This document shows positions 21,472 to 32,305 of a DNA stretch of 64,000 nt, one piece after another. The DNA lies in contig CM073331.1 in NCBI GenBank assembly GCA_037043015.1, positions 620,001 through 684,000 of the forward strand, in the 5' to 3' direction. The translations under genes were made by a program, and so were the position numbers. Positions within the stretch are counted from its first letter, which is position 1. Every line of letters begins with the position of its first letter. The notes below the pieces were generated by a model, which was not told the DNA's origin, made no database searches, and saw only the letters and a program-made list of their open reading frames with translations. Origin of the DNA: Bryum argenteum. Its lineage: Eukaryota; Streptophyta; Bryopsida; Bryales; Bryaceae.

Positions 21472-23796
21472 CCCCTTAAACGCAGAAAGTGCTTGAAACA
21501 TGCAGCCCAAAATTGGATCACAACCTCTTTTGGACTTGGGCATCATGAATAGTGCACTTTTTGAACTTAGGCATCACGAACGATCCAATCAATGATGAGC
21601 TTGCAACCTCCTACAAGGTTATGTACAACCACAACCTACCTAGTACCACAATCCTTTCAAAGCACAAAATCACTCACACAAATTGTGATTTGAATTGTAA
21701 AATTTCACTTTTTGAATGCATCACAAGAAGGTGACCAGTTTGACATCAAAATATAAGTGAAAATTTGAGTACATTGAGAGCTACAGAGGAGATTCTATTG
21801 GAACATGACCCCTCAGGTCTCCGTAGGTGTTTAACCCCTAAACGCCCAAACATATTTTTAGCATAAAAGCACATTTCCTTAGAAATCGTCATAGATGAAA
21901 ATCAAGAGATGGTATTAAGATCCTAACCCCTAAACGCCTGAGCCTATTTTTAGCAGAAAAACACATTTCCATAGAAATCGTCATAGATGAAAATCAAGAG
22001 AAGCTATTAAGATCTCAACCGTACAAACTTGTAATAGACTTATCCAAGATCATGTGGACCAAAATTTGAGTCATGAGGCCTTATAGATCGGGAGATCATA
22101 ACATATTAATATCAAAAACAAACTGCGAAATTTCATCATTTTCACTTTGAGGTGGAAATGCTACCAATTTACCTATTGCAATGAAAAAATCACCAACTAG
22201 AAAGATGTTCACCTTCATCTTAATAAGTCCTTTACCCAACAAAAACTCATCAAAAAAATTTCTTGGCTCAAATAAAAGCCATGCAATGGTAAAAACTACC
22301 CAACGTTTTACAAAGGAAAAATAGTCCAAAACAAGACCCTTTGCATTCAATTTCATGCCTTATCTTCAAAACATCTTCGATCTTGTTAAGGTTTCTACCA
22401 CTTAGACTAGACTCTGATTGGAGGCCATCCCAAAAAATTAAGTTGAAATCCAACGGTGGATGAGGGAGATATAGCTCCTCAAATATCATCCATTTTCTCA
22501 CTTTTTCTGTTGACAAAACATCATTGCAAATCCAATAGCAAAATCATTTGGATCAAAAAACTTCTCACTACAAAGTTGTTAAGAATCACCTTAAGATGAT
22601 GACCATGAAAAAAAAAATTCATGAAAATCTATTTTTAATTTCACATAATTGGCTTGCAATGGTAATACATGCCCCATGCTTGAAAACCCAAAAACAAGAG
22701 TTGTCTTCACTAAAGTGCATTCCAATAATTCATACTTTATTGTATGGGCTTGAAAATTTTACAACACAAACTAGACTTGATTTGGAACCTAATCCAAGTG
22801 ATTTCATCCAAAAAGGACTTCGGATGAAGAAGATATGGCTCTTCAAAGTTTCTGATGCACATCCAAAATGTCGTTTTTCGACATTGTGGGCATTTAAGGG
22901 TTAACCGTACAAACTTGTAATAGACTTATCGAAGATTGTGTGGACCAAAATTTGGGTCATGAGGCCTTATAGATCGGGAGATCATAACATATTAATATAA
23001 AAAAAAAACTGCAAAATTTCATCATTTTCACTTTGAGGTGGAAATGCTACAATATACCTATTGCAATGAAAAAATCACCAACTAGAAAGATGTTCACCTT
23101 CATCTTAATAAGTCCTTTACCCAACAAAAATTCATCAAAAAAATTTCTTGGCTCAAATAAAAGCCATGCAATGGTAAAAACTACCGAACATTTTACAAAG
23201 GAAAAATAGTCCAAAACTAGACCCTTTGCATTCAATTTCATGCCTTATCTTCAATACATCTTCGATCTTGTTAAGGTTTCTACCACTTAAACTAGACTCT
23301 AATTGGAGCCATCCCAAAAAATTAAGTTGAAATCCAACGGTGGATGAGGGAGATATAGCTCCTCAAATATCATCCATTTTCTCACTTTTTCTGTTGACAA
23401 AACATCATTGCAAATCCAATAGCAAAATCATTTGGATCAAAAAACTTCTCACTACAAAGTTGCTAAGAATCACCTTAAGATCATGACCATGAAAAAAAAA
23501 AAAAAATCATGAAAAACTATTTTTAATTTCACATAATTGGCTTGCAATGGTAATACATGCCCCATGCTTGAAATCCCAAAAACAAGAGTTGTCTTCACTA
23601 AAGTGCATTCCATTAATTCACACTTTATTGTATGGGCTTGCAAATTTTACAACACAAACTAGACTTGATTTGGAACCTAACCCAAGTGATTTCATCCAAA
23701 ACGGATCTCGGATGAAGAAGATATGGCTCTTCAAAGTTTCTGGATGTACATCCACAATGTCGTTTTTCGACATCGTGGGCGTTTAAGGGTTAAGGG
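21472..23796. mobile_element. 2.3-kb composite non-autonomous element in a TTAA site (piggyBac-like termini)
   Basis: TTAA flanks it at 21468-21471 and 23797-23800. The left end begins CCCCTTAAACGC and the right end, read inverted, CCCTTAACCCTTAAACGCCC. Copy A of the host element shows the uninterrupted site CCTTAATAAAGTG (11335-11347), so the boundaries and the TTAA duplication are directly visible. Inside, 21472-21830 resembles the MITE at 61675-62035 (TTTTGGACTTGGGCATCATG is shared), a second end CCCCTAAACGCC starts at 21835 and again at 21927 (92-bp tandem copies), and two 886-bp copies follow. No open frame of useful length; no transposase. TTAA targets and CCCT-type ends point to the piggyBac class. 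Confidence 0.85.
22021..23789 (+). repeat. Two tandem copies of an 886-bp unit
   Basis: Unit 1 starts GTACAAACTTGTAATAGACT at 22021 and unit 2 with the same words at 22907. Each ends with GTCGTTTTTCGACAT, GTGGGC and TTTAAGGG, the right terminus of the TTAA element family. The copies differ by scattered substitutions and short indels (about 95 percent identity by eye), so the duplication is recent. Confidence 0.92.
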
Positions 23797-23905
23797 TTAA
23801 TAAAGTGTCTGCTTCAAACATTAATGTGACTATTAGTGTTGTGTACATGATGGGGGTCATACAGTATTTGTCATCCAACACTACATATAATTTTTCAGTG
23901 TAGTT

Positions 23906-24389
23906 CTCATCAAATCTAAATAAGAACTTATCTATGTGCCTAGAGTAGGTGACAATCAGGCACCTTTTTTTATGGCAAACATAAATCGATGAGGCATTTC
24001 TATGGACATGGCAAAGTTTTAGCCACAGGCACTTTTACCTCTCGCGGCAAAACGAAACTCTTTATTCGGCGTCAGGTAAGAAAGACAAAAACCACCACCT
24101 TTTTCAGATTATTGACTTTTGTACTCAAATCTATTTCCATGCAAGATCATATATTTAGTAACCAGATCATATACCTGCATGTGATGATTTTCCTAATTGT
24201 CAGAGGAATCGAATTCTCCTTCACTTTTACCAGGAACTAAACAGATCCCCAAATAATTCGTGGGGAAAATTGAGCTTTGCTCTCCAAGATTTTTCATCGA
24301 CCCAAACCGGAAGTGGGAAACCACCACCGACATCGTGAGGAAGGAAACTTACAGACGAAGCTTTTTGTTGGTATTCCTGCAAACAAGCG
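23906..24389 (+). repeat. Direct repeat of about 475 bp, copy 2
   Basis: Partner of 20668-21137. After about 24389 the two flanks diverge (CAAACAAGCGAC here, CAAACAAAGGAG there). Confidence 0.88.
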
Positions 24390-26725
24390 ACTTGTGGCGA
24401 ACCAATCGAGTGTGTGCAATCCAAATTCTCTTTTTCAGTAGAAAAAGGGAGTGATGAAGAAAAGCTCTGGGCCCTCTTTACTTTAGAATGAGAAGCCTCC
24501 GGTCAAGTTTTAGAATGTAGTGTAAAGTGTGAGAAGGCCAAAGATTCCTATGTGCAGCTTTTCTGAAATGAACTTAAAATACATACTAAATGATTGGTTG
24601 TTGTGTTTTTGCCCTGGATTGTTTGTTAGGCTCATCTTATTGAGGTAGGCCTAACTACAATTCTTGTAGTTTGTCAAGAAAAGCAATTTTTGTGTCAACG
24701 AGGCAATAAGTGCTTGCCATGTGATTTTTGGTTGTCGTTCTCCCTCGGACTAAAAGTTGCTTCTGTAGAGCCTATGTTTATCGGCTTCTCAATTCCTAGG
24801 TTTCCCATTGCGGTTGAAATCCTTCCACACTTAGCTTCTCAACTTTAGTGAAAGGAGGGCCTAAGTTCATTCCGTGCTTCGGAGGCGTGAGACCATGTTT
24901 TAGATGTCTTTCTGTGAGCTGCCCCATGGAAAAAAAATTACTCTTTTTGTCTTTACTCGCGCTTCTTTTACTTGTGTCGTACACGATACACCTCGCCGTA
25001 GAACATCGGCCATGAGCTTTATTGGATAACCAATAAGCCCAAGCCTCACGAGTACTCACTAGCCACTGTAGACACCACTATTCAATACTTTCTAGTTGTA
25101 TCGGATACTTCCCCACCTTCTGATGCATATACACATACAAGAAGGTCCCACAACTTGAAAAGCTCCTCTCGCGCACTAGCCGATGCGATGATATCGACTA
25201 AAATTTTCATTCATCCATAATATCAATTTAAGCAAACAGTCGCTGCGCTTGTGATCTGTCCGTAATTTTGTATCTAGGATTATCACAAAACATTATGATG
25301 AGAAAATGAGTGTATGAATCTAGTGTTGCCATTGTATGCATTATAATTAGGAAATTATTCAAATATTGGGGTTCTTCCACGTCTAATGTTTGAATTGGTG
25401 GCTAAAAGGTACAAAGACAATGTTCGAGGTACACTCTCATAATTGTCGTCATCATTTCGCCAATGCAGGGTTTGGTATACAAAAATCACATTGTTTGCCT
25501 TTGGTGCGTTGTCCTCCTCATTTGCACACTTTGCTCATAAACTCGAAATTTTTGAGGCGTTGCTCGTATGCTTCATTATGCGATCTCATAGAATTCTCCA
25601 ACTTTTTTTTTGTCTCCGACACTGCTTTCCAGTGAGTCCGCGATCATTACTCTTGAATTAATATTGCTCTTAGTTCCTAGCAATTCGAGAGGAGTGTATT
25701 AAATGAACAAAAAGAGAGAAAAACATTTTGATGCATTCTAGGGTTTAACACGCGTTCTCTGCATGGGAGGATGTACATATTTCTTGCAATCTTGGATTCA
25801 GGAGATGTCATGCATACACCATTGCCGTGCTCCTTTGAATTTCATATGTGTCAAATATTTGGTTGCCATAATCGCCAGGAGGATACATGGGATTAGGAGG
25901 ATATTGAATATTACAGCTTGTAGCTTTGTTTGCGAGGAAGGAATTATATATCCTATACCGTATAACCGTTAGGATTATTGTCTATGTCTTTTAGGTTATC
26001 ATGCGTTAACCTATCGGCTTTTTTTAACCGAGTGTTGTTGTAGGCTTGTATACATGCTTGTGAAGGGAAACATATGCGAGTGCGAAGTCAAATGTGAGGA
26101 AAACGACATTGAATTGAAATTGAATTGAATTGAGTCAACTAATGCGCACTACAACTCGGACACAAGGACAATAGAGCAAGTTTATTGGGTGGAAGGAACA
26201 CACTACTTGAATGAGCACTGGACCTCAAGCCGCCGGACATATCATCCTCAAATTACATGATTGGTCGTAACTCGCATATGTCGACGACCGTTTTTGATTA
26301 ACATAGCAAGGACATGAAGGTATTCAAATGGTTGCATTGGGGTGATCTTTACCAAAAGCATCGACTCAACCTTCATATCAATCACGGGAGGTGTTGCTCA
26401 AAGCTAGAGAGATACCCAACCTACCCCAACCTCCACATAAAATCGAGCTCAACGTTTCTGACCCAACTTTCTTAGGCAGTTTCCAATAAGGACATTATTG
26501 TTCTCTTTTGGACTCTGAAAGTGACAGATAAGGACGCTAGGAAGTCAAGAGGTTCTTGGAAGAGACGGAGTGTGAGGCTGAATGACAACACTTGCCCACG
26601 CAAAGACCCATGGTTCTTCCTCTTGGACACTTGTGGATCCTATTGAAAAAGGAGTAGCTATTGGAGAGTGAGAGCGCAACCACGAGGATGACATGGGATA
26701 TGATGGAAATGACCACCTGACTTAA
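24390..26725. other. Intergenic, unrecognised
   Basis: No coding region I can support. Short frames at 24796-25059 (minus), 25390-25661 and 25763-25972 show no known motif. The stretch may contain decayed transposon sequence but no ends or target duplications were found. Confidence 0.3.
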
Positions 26726-27160
26726 ATGGATGATATTGTCTACCAAGTACCTTCGAGTAGCGACAATGCTCATTCACCTGCAAGTCCAGAGAGAATGTCA
26801 GACTTGCCGCTAGTCCAAACGCAAGAAATGATTTTGCATTTACCTAGCGGTGGTGACCGAGAAGGTAGGTCCACAAGCAGTGGTGACAAAGATGGTGGTT
26901 TGGATATAGGAGCAGGTGCATACAAGGCCTTTGACAGATCCAAACTTAAGCTATCTGATAGCCTTGACAAGGATGCCAATATGTTTGATTATTTGGAGCT
27001 TTTTAGCGTAATCATGGGGGGACAAGGTGGAACAACCTTCTGCACGAAGACAAAAAAGCAGGATAATGACTGTACAACAACGCTAAACCATTTACAAGAG
27101 AATGTCTTTGAGGGGTATAGTATCATGATACTTGAGTCGCTCCCAAAGACTGCTCTTTAA
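26726..27160 (+). CDS. Unidentified ORF, 144 residues
   Basis: ATG to TAA without interruption. The product is Ser/Asp/Gly-rich in its first half (ERMSDLPLVQTQEMILHLPS, GGDREGRSTSSGDKDGG) and then more mixed. No domain, signal peptide or membrane segment is seen. No neighbouring exon could be joined with confidence. It may be a chance frame or a remnant exon of a mobile element. Confidence 0.22.
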   Translation: MDDIVYQVPSSSDNAHSPASPERMSDLPLVQTQEMILHLPSGGDREGRSTSSGDKDGGLDIGAGAYKAFDRSKLKLSDSLDKDANMFDYLELFSVIMGGQGGTTFCTKTKKQDNDCTTTLNHLQENVFEGYSIMILESLPKTAL

Positions 27161-27378
27161 ATTCTCTTCACGCACGGATTGGAGTTCGATGGTGCGTTGT
27201 GGACTGTAAGGGATATCATGGACTTGCAGCGTATGGTCGTGGAGATTGTTGGGGGATGGTGGAATTGCCGCATAGCCTTCAAGATTGGTATCAGTGAGGC
27301 GTTCTTTGCAAAATGCATGGGGTTTTAGCAAACTCAAATTCTCCACAAGAATAAGACACACTTGTGTCATTTGCGGTT

Positions 27379-27433
27379 TATGGTAGGGCATTGAAAATCC
27401 TTTTAACCGGCAAATTTTCAATGCCCTACCATA
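27379..27433. other. Perfect 20-bp hairpin with a 15-base loop
   Basis: TATGGTAGGGCATTGAAAAT (27379-27398) is exactly mirrored by ATTTTCAATGCCCTACCATA (27414-27433). No T-run follows, and the stem is short for a plant microRNA precursor. It may be the joined ends of a small inverted-repeat element. Confidence 0.85.
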
Positions 27434-27494
27434 CACAATATTCACTCCATAGAGCCAAGGAAGTTGGTCGACTAAAATTTGCCCTGCGATTTAA

Positions 27495-27754
27495 CCCCTA
27501 AAGGTCCAAGAAAGTCGGAAACGCTTTTTGGAATTTTCGCAGGGAGAAAATTCAGCCAACTTTGACCATTATAATCTCAAAATTGGAAAAAAACTAACAA
27601 TTCAAATTTGACATTCGAGAAAAGGGTCAAGTTAACTTCAAGATCCTACGGTTGGATCTTCTAATCAATGCTTAGATTGAGTTTCTTTGCACCTAAAGTA
27701 AAAGAAGGTTCTTTTTGATAGTTTAAACAATTTTGTATCAAGGACCTTTAGGGG
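27495..27754. mobile_element. TTAA-type MITE, 260 bp
   Basis: Perfect 13-bp terminal inverted repeats CCCCTAAAGGTCC / GGACCTTTAGGGG, with TTAA directly outside at 27491-27494 and 27755-27758. Non-coding. The ends match those of the TTAA elements at 21.5-23.8 and 61.7 kb in general form (CCC(C/T)(T)AAA), but the interior is different, so it is a related family rather than a copy. Confidence 0.88.
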
Positions 27755-27758
27755 TTAA

Positions 27759-28170
27759 CAATACTCAGTCCTAACGCGGCGAAGAGGTAAATTACCATTC
27801 CCAGACCATATCCGGATATAGCATAGACAATGGCGAGCAACAACACTCAATTCCGTATCAAAACTAATCACAATATATCGCGAAATGTGAAGGTGATGAA
27901 ATTAATGAGAACGACATTCACTATGGCAAGGAAATGGAGAAGAGTAAGTCGCATGGAGGCTTTAGGTGCTGCTTAGCATTGATCAACAAGACCACCATTG
28001 ATAGTATGAAGCTTATTGTTGAGTTCAAACCGAGCAAAAGGAAAGTTGAGAAGCAAGACCTGCAAATTTCAAGGTGGATTTCGCAATAAAAAACACTACA
28101 TCCGAAACCAAAGAAGTACTATATCACTTCTCACACTAGAACCCTACAACGGTTACACATTTCTATAAGG
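27759..28170. other. Intergenic, nothing recognised
   Basis: No gene or element seen. Confidence 0.3.
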
Positions 28171-28310
28171 TCTTGCGAAAATTTTGAATGAGTGTCTTGC
28201 AAAAATTTTGAATGAGGGTCTTGCGAAAATTTTGAATGAGGGTCTTGCGAAAATTTTGAATGAGGATCTTGCAAAATTTTTAATTAGGGTCTTGCAAAAA
28301 TTTTAAATCA
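28171..28310 (+). repeat. 24-bp tandem repeat, about six copies
   Basis: Unit TCTTGCGAAAATTTTGAATG plus AG(G/T)G, at 28171, 28195, 28219, 28243, 28267 and about 28290; the last two copies are the most degenerate. No spacers, so not CRISPR-like. Confidence 0.92.
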
Positions 28311-29111
28311 TTCAATGACTGCTTATTGTGAAGGAAATTTGAAGCTTCACATTTCTTGGGTATTTAGTTATTAAGAATCAATCAATCAATTAATAAATAA
28401 ATCAATGTATTAAGATTTCTTTTGCTTTAAAATTGATTTTAGAATTCGTGAATAACTTGAAGAACAAATGTAGAAATAACTCATATACACTCTAATCCCC
28501 TCATTGTCACACCTTAAGTGGCACGTCACTTATAATATCACATATTGATGTGTGACACATTTTGACCAATCAATGATACCCACCCTAAACCTCATTATTT
28601 CAATATACCCAAATCGTGCATCATGGATGTATTGGAGTGTCATTGATCTCAAATTTGGAATTGAAAATTTTTCAACTTCTTTGTTAGTTAGAAATTTTCC
28701 TTCTACTTTGTGATTCAGGGACGTAGAACTCATGGATTTAGGGTTTCCCACTTGCAGCGGGGAATTTGAATTGATACAATACAATCACTGATGTGCACTG
28801 TCGCTGTAGCTTCCTTGCAGTCGAAGCTTAGATTTTGGGTTCAATTCTTCTGTTAGGATACAACAATTTGATTTCCTCGTTCTAGCTCGTGCACCATTTG
28901 CAGCGGAGATCGAAGTTCGCAGCACCATTTGCAGCGGCAATTGAAGCTCGCAGCACCGATCCTTTTTCTTGAGGGGTTTAGGGTTTAAGGGTTGTTTGGG
29001 GAAGCTTCAACCTTGGGGTTTTCTTTTACGTTTCAATTCGCTTTCGCTTTCGAGGTTCCTGATATGTATATCCAGTTTATGCGCTTCTATGTAGATTTTA
29101 GTTGATCGGAG
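28311..29111. other. Upstream region of the SNAPC3 gene
   Basis: AT-rich to about 28800, then a region with GCACCATTTGCAGCGG repeated twice (28891-28935), probably 5' leader. No TATA element I would defend. Confidence 0.4.
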
Positions 29112-30551
29112 ATGGGAGGGCCGACGGGAGTCGGAGCTCTAGGAGCGCCAGGAGGACCACTTTTTGTCCCAGGGTTTGTCTCCGGGTGCCTAAGCGTACA
29201 AGAGCTCCAACGCTCATGGCACACACTGATCTCAGCCCTCGAATCGGACTCTCGCGCAACCGAAGACGACGACGTCGACATCTCAATCGAGGATTTGAAG
29301 GTCGTCACAGACGCGCAGCTCGTAAAGAAAGCGCTAGCCGAGGTTCTCGATGGAGCTAATTCCAACCTGCTCACTGATGGTGGAGCTTTGCTGTTGGAAA
29401 ACGATCCTCGACAAGCTCAGGCTCCTGCAGAGGTCACGGCACCAGCCGAGGCACTGCTCGCATTGATGGACAACAACAGCAACAGCAACAACAGCATCGT
29501 CCCACAGGAGGCTCCGAAGCGGAGGAGGGGTCGGAAGGGGGTAGACGGTCCGAAGCGGAAGAAAGGAAGACCGTATGATCGTAGTCGGGGAGCCGGGGAG
29601 GTCGACGACGCGGCCTCAATTAGAAGAGAGCAAGCGCTCACAAGAATGAAGCAATGGAGAGAAGAGCAGAGAGGAAAAGCCAATCTGCACGCTCTCCGCT
29701 TCAAACGAGAACGAGAAGCCGCCGACGAAGACAACAAAACCCCTCTCCGGCGATGGCGCTTCTTCACATCTGCGTTGCATTTCCCCACAAAAGCACCCTC
29801 AGACCCCGACATGATGGAATCCGTCCGTCTCGACGACATTCTCTTCGTGGTCGAGTTTTACCACAATCAACGAAAGCATGACAAGATGCAGGAGTTTCTC
29901 GTCCTGGGCAGCCAGTTTCTCTCTTCGTTACGAGACCGGCTGTACTGCCTGACGGATGAGCTCGCCCGCAAGAGCGATCTCGACACGAAATCGAGCTACT
30001 TTCTGATCGAGGATGTTTTTTACAACGACATGCGAGATGCTGAAGCGAAGGATTACTCTCGTCCGATTTTGCAATGGGCGGCTGATTCCAGGGAGACAAC
30101 GGAGCTGTGGAACAGGGATCTGACAGGAAACCTGCCACGAGCGGTGATTCCTGCAATTCACTCGGAGACCGACCAACTTCCTGATTTTCGTGCTGCGGAG
30201 ATGGAGCGCACTCTTTTCTGTGACTTGAAATTGCGAGTTGGGGCGCAGTATCTCTACTGTCATCAGGGCGATTGTAAGCACAAAGTTGTGATTCGGGACA
30301 TACGACGTGCTCACGCCAAGGATGTGCGCGATGTGGCCGAGTATCCCGTGCTCAAGTGGCATGCTCGAGTTCGGCACCGCAAGTGCAGCATCTGTAACAT
30401 CTATCAGGCTCGCAAGGTGACTTACGAGGATAAGCTCGCCCCTGCTTGTCCGTCGTTCTTTTGTCAGCAGTGCTACTACTTGTTGCATTACGACAAGGCT
30501 GGCTGTCTTCTTTACGACGACTTCAAGGTCTATGACTACTACCACGAGTAG
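29112..30551 (+). CDS. snRNA-activating protein complex subunit 3 (SNAP50/SRD2-like), uninterrupted
   Basis: One continuous frame of 479 residues, ATG to TAG. The C-terminal third is the SNAPC3 zinc-binding domain: AQYLYCHQGDCKHKVVIRDI, HRKCSICNIYQARKVTYEDK, CPSFFCQQCYYLLHYDKAG and the terminal YDDFKVYDYYHE, with the paired Cys and His residues in place. The N-terminal half has an acidic stretch, an Asn/Ser run (DNNSNSNNS) and a basic bipartite-like signal (KRRRGRKGVDGPKRKKGRPY) suited to nuclear import. SNAPc binds the proximal/upstream sequence element of snRNA genes and recruits Pol II or Pol III; the Arabidopsis homologue SRD2 is needed for snRNA synthesis and dedifferentiation. Length agrees with plant relatives (roughly 375-480). 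Absence of introns is notable. Confidence 0.95.
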   Translation: MGGPTGVGALGAPGGPLFVPGFVSGCLSVQELQRSWHTLISALESDSRATEDDDVDISIEDLKVVTDAQLVKKALAEVLDGANSNLLTDGGALLLENDPRQAQAPAEVTAPAEALLALMDNNSNSNNSIVPQEAPKRRRGRKGVDGPKRKKGRPYDRSRGAGEVDDAASIRREQALTRMKQWREEQRGKANLHALRFKREREAADEDNKTPLRRWRFFTSALHFPTKAPSDPDMMESVRLDDILFVVEFYHNQRKHDKMQEFLVLGSQFLSSLRDRLYCLTDELARKSDLDTKSSYFLIEDVFYNDMRDAEAKDYSRPILQWAADSRETTELWNRDLTGNLPRAVIPAIHSETDQLPDFRAAEMERTLFCDLKLRVGAQYLYCHQGDCKHKVVIRDIRRAHAKDVRDVAEYPVLKWHARVRHRKCSICNIYQARKVTYEDKLAPACPSFFCQQCYYLLHYDKAGCLLYDDFKVYDYYHE

Positions 30552-32305
30552 TATCCATCGAAGGACCTGCCAGCCGAATTTTTCAATCAGATGCTTCTCC
30601 AAGAAGCAATTCTTGGTGATGACACCTACATCATTAAGGTATCGCTGCTGAAAGTAGCGTCTCTCTTCTGCTTTTTGCATCTGCATGAATCACTTTGTTA
30701 CCCGGAACCGTCACTGATTCTGGACAGAACAGGACTGCAGGAAATAATTGAAATGCATCAAGACTGTTTCAAGGAAGCAGCTTTTGATTAGCACTTTTGC
30801 AGGATGGGGTGCCATAATGTAATCAAGAGACTAGCATCGTAATCTTCGACTCACAAGTACCGCAGTATCGGGCATTAGACTGGTTTCTTATACCAGCTTA
30901 GAGTGAACAAGAGCAAGGTACATACAGTATGTTTCATGCCATAGCCTTGAGGGACATGTACCACTTGCGTATGGTTATCTACCTACAGAGTATCATATAC
31001 TTACAGCAGCAGGCTCGCAACTTGAAAACAAGTAGAGTCCTTTGTAGCAAAGAGTTCTATCTATGAATCAAAATGATTGCTCGTACATGTTTTTCATTCA
31101 ATGACTTCTCACTGTAGCCTCAGTTTTGGCATATTGATGAATTTGCATGTATACAATTTTCACCATACTGTCAGCAACTCTGCAAAAGCCATTTAACATT
31201 CAGTATTCAAATTTAGTTCAAACTGCTAGTTCCATGAAAAATTTCTTGGTCTAAATCCAAGTTCGAAAGGTCTGGTTGTGCCTAAGGATCAATTTGGCAG
31301 CACTTACTGAGTTTCATGTACAAGATATGATAGAATGAGTCAGTAATCAGACCAGGGCAGAGGTCTCAGATCCGTCCGAATTGCCTGTTTGCGTTGATGG
31401 GCTCCGTGAGGAGCAATCCAAAAAAAGGGTTATGCCGGTCAGTGTACTCAACGCACGGTATTCTTTAGTAAAAGGCGAAAGAATAGTTCGCTCTGAGCTG
31501 AGCACCCGTCAGTTCGACGCCAATGATATAGTTGCTGGGTCTTATACTCGCTCAGTGGAAGTAAGTGTAGCAATGCGTATGGGAGAAGTGAACTGACGAA
31601 CTGACAGCGAATGATCATTTCACAATCAACTCTGGGCCGAAGACTAAATGGCAGTGTTCTTCAAGGCTCCTCACAAATATAAAATATGAGAGCATGCCTT
31701 TGGGACTTTTGCTCCCTAACTTAGTACTCTATCAAGTCACAACAATGCAATAAAGTCACTACAGATACGTACGGTAGGAGCGTTACAATACAATACATTG
31801 TGACCAACCGCGCTCCATCTTGAACGACCCATTTGATACACTTCAAAATTCGAACTCCTGGTTCACATGGACCTGCAGTCAAGTGCAACGCCCATCTGGT
31901 ACAGGAGTGCTTCCACAACTTTATCACAAGTTCGTTGATGCATCTTCAACGTAAGGTGGAAAAATTCCATATGGCAACAACATGAATGAAGAGAAATAGA
32001 CTCGTTGTCTGGGCTGCCATTCAAAGAATAGCTTACCTTCAGAGTTATATACAGCTCAGGCACTATTTAAGTTAACAGGCAACTGAACCTTCTCTACCTT
32101 AGCTACACCAACTTCAATGGGAAATTGATGCATGAATGTCAAAAAGAAGTCACTTCCTACTACCGTGCGTTTAAAAATATACAGGCACTCGTGATGTTGT
32201 AATAGTTACAACATGGCACCGATCGATATGGACTCCTGTCCCTCACCGAGTTACTGAACTGAATTTCCCTTATTGAGACTATTTTTGAGTAAGTCTCCTC
32301 GCTAA
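30552..32305. other. Intergenic between convergent SNAPC3 and GAUT genes
   Basis: Contains the two 3' UTRs. The frame at 31381-31596 (71 codons) has no similarity I recognise. Nothing else seen. Confidence 0.4.

Larger units (their letters stand above)
21138..23905 (+). mobile_element. TIR element, copy C, split by the TTAA composite insertion
   Basis: Parts 21138-21471 and 23797-23905 together resemble the second half of copy A (10975-11454): ACGACACATCAATTTCAA, TTCAATTGTGATGCA, GTTACAGACAATTCA, GGAAGAGAGGTTGCCTTAA, then TAAAGTGTCTGCTTCAAACA, and the right end CATCCAACACTACATATAAT with CAGTGTAG. The left half of the element is missing. Confidence 0.75.
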
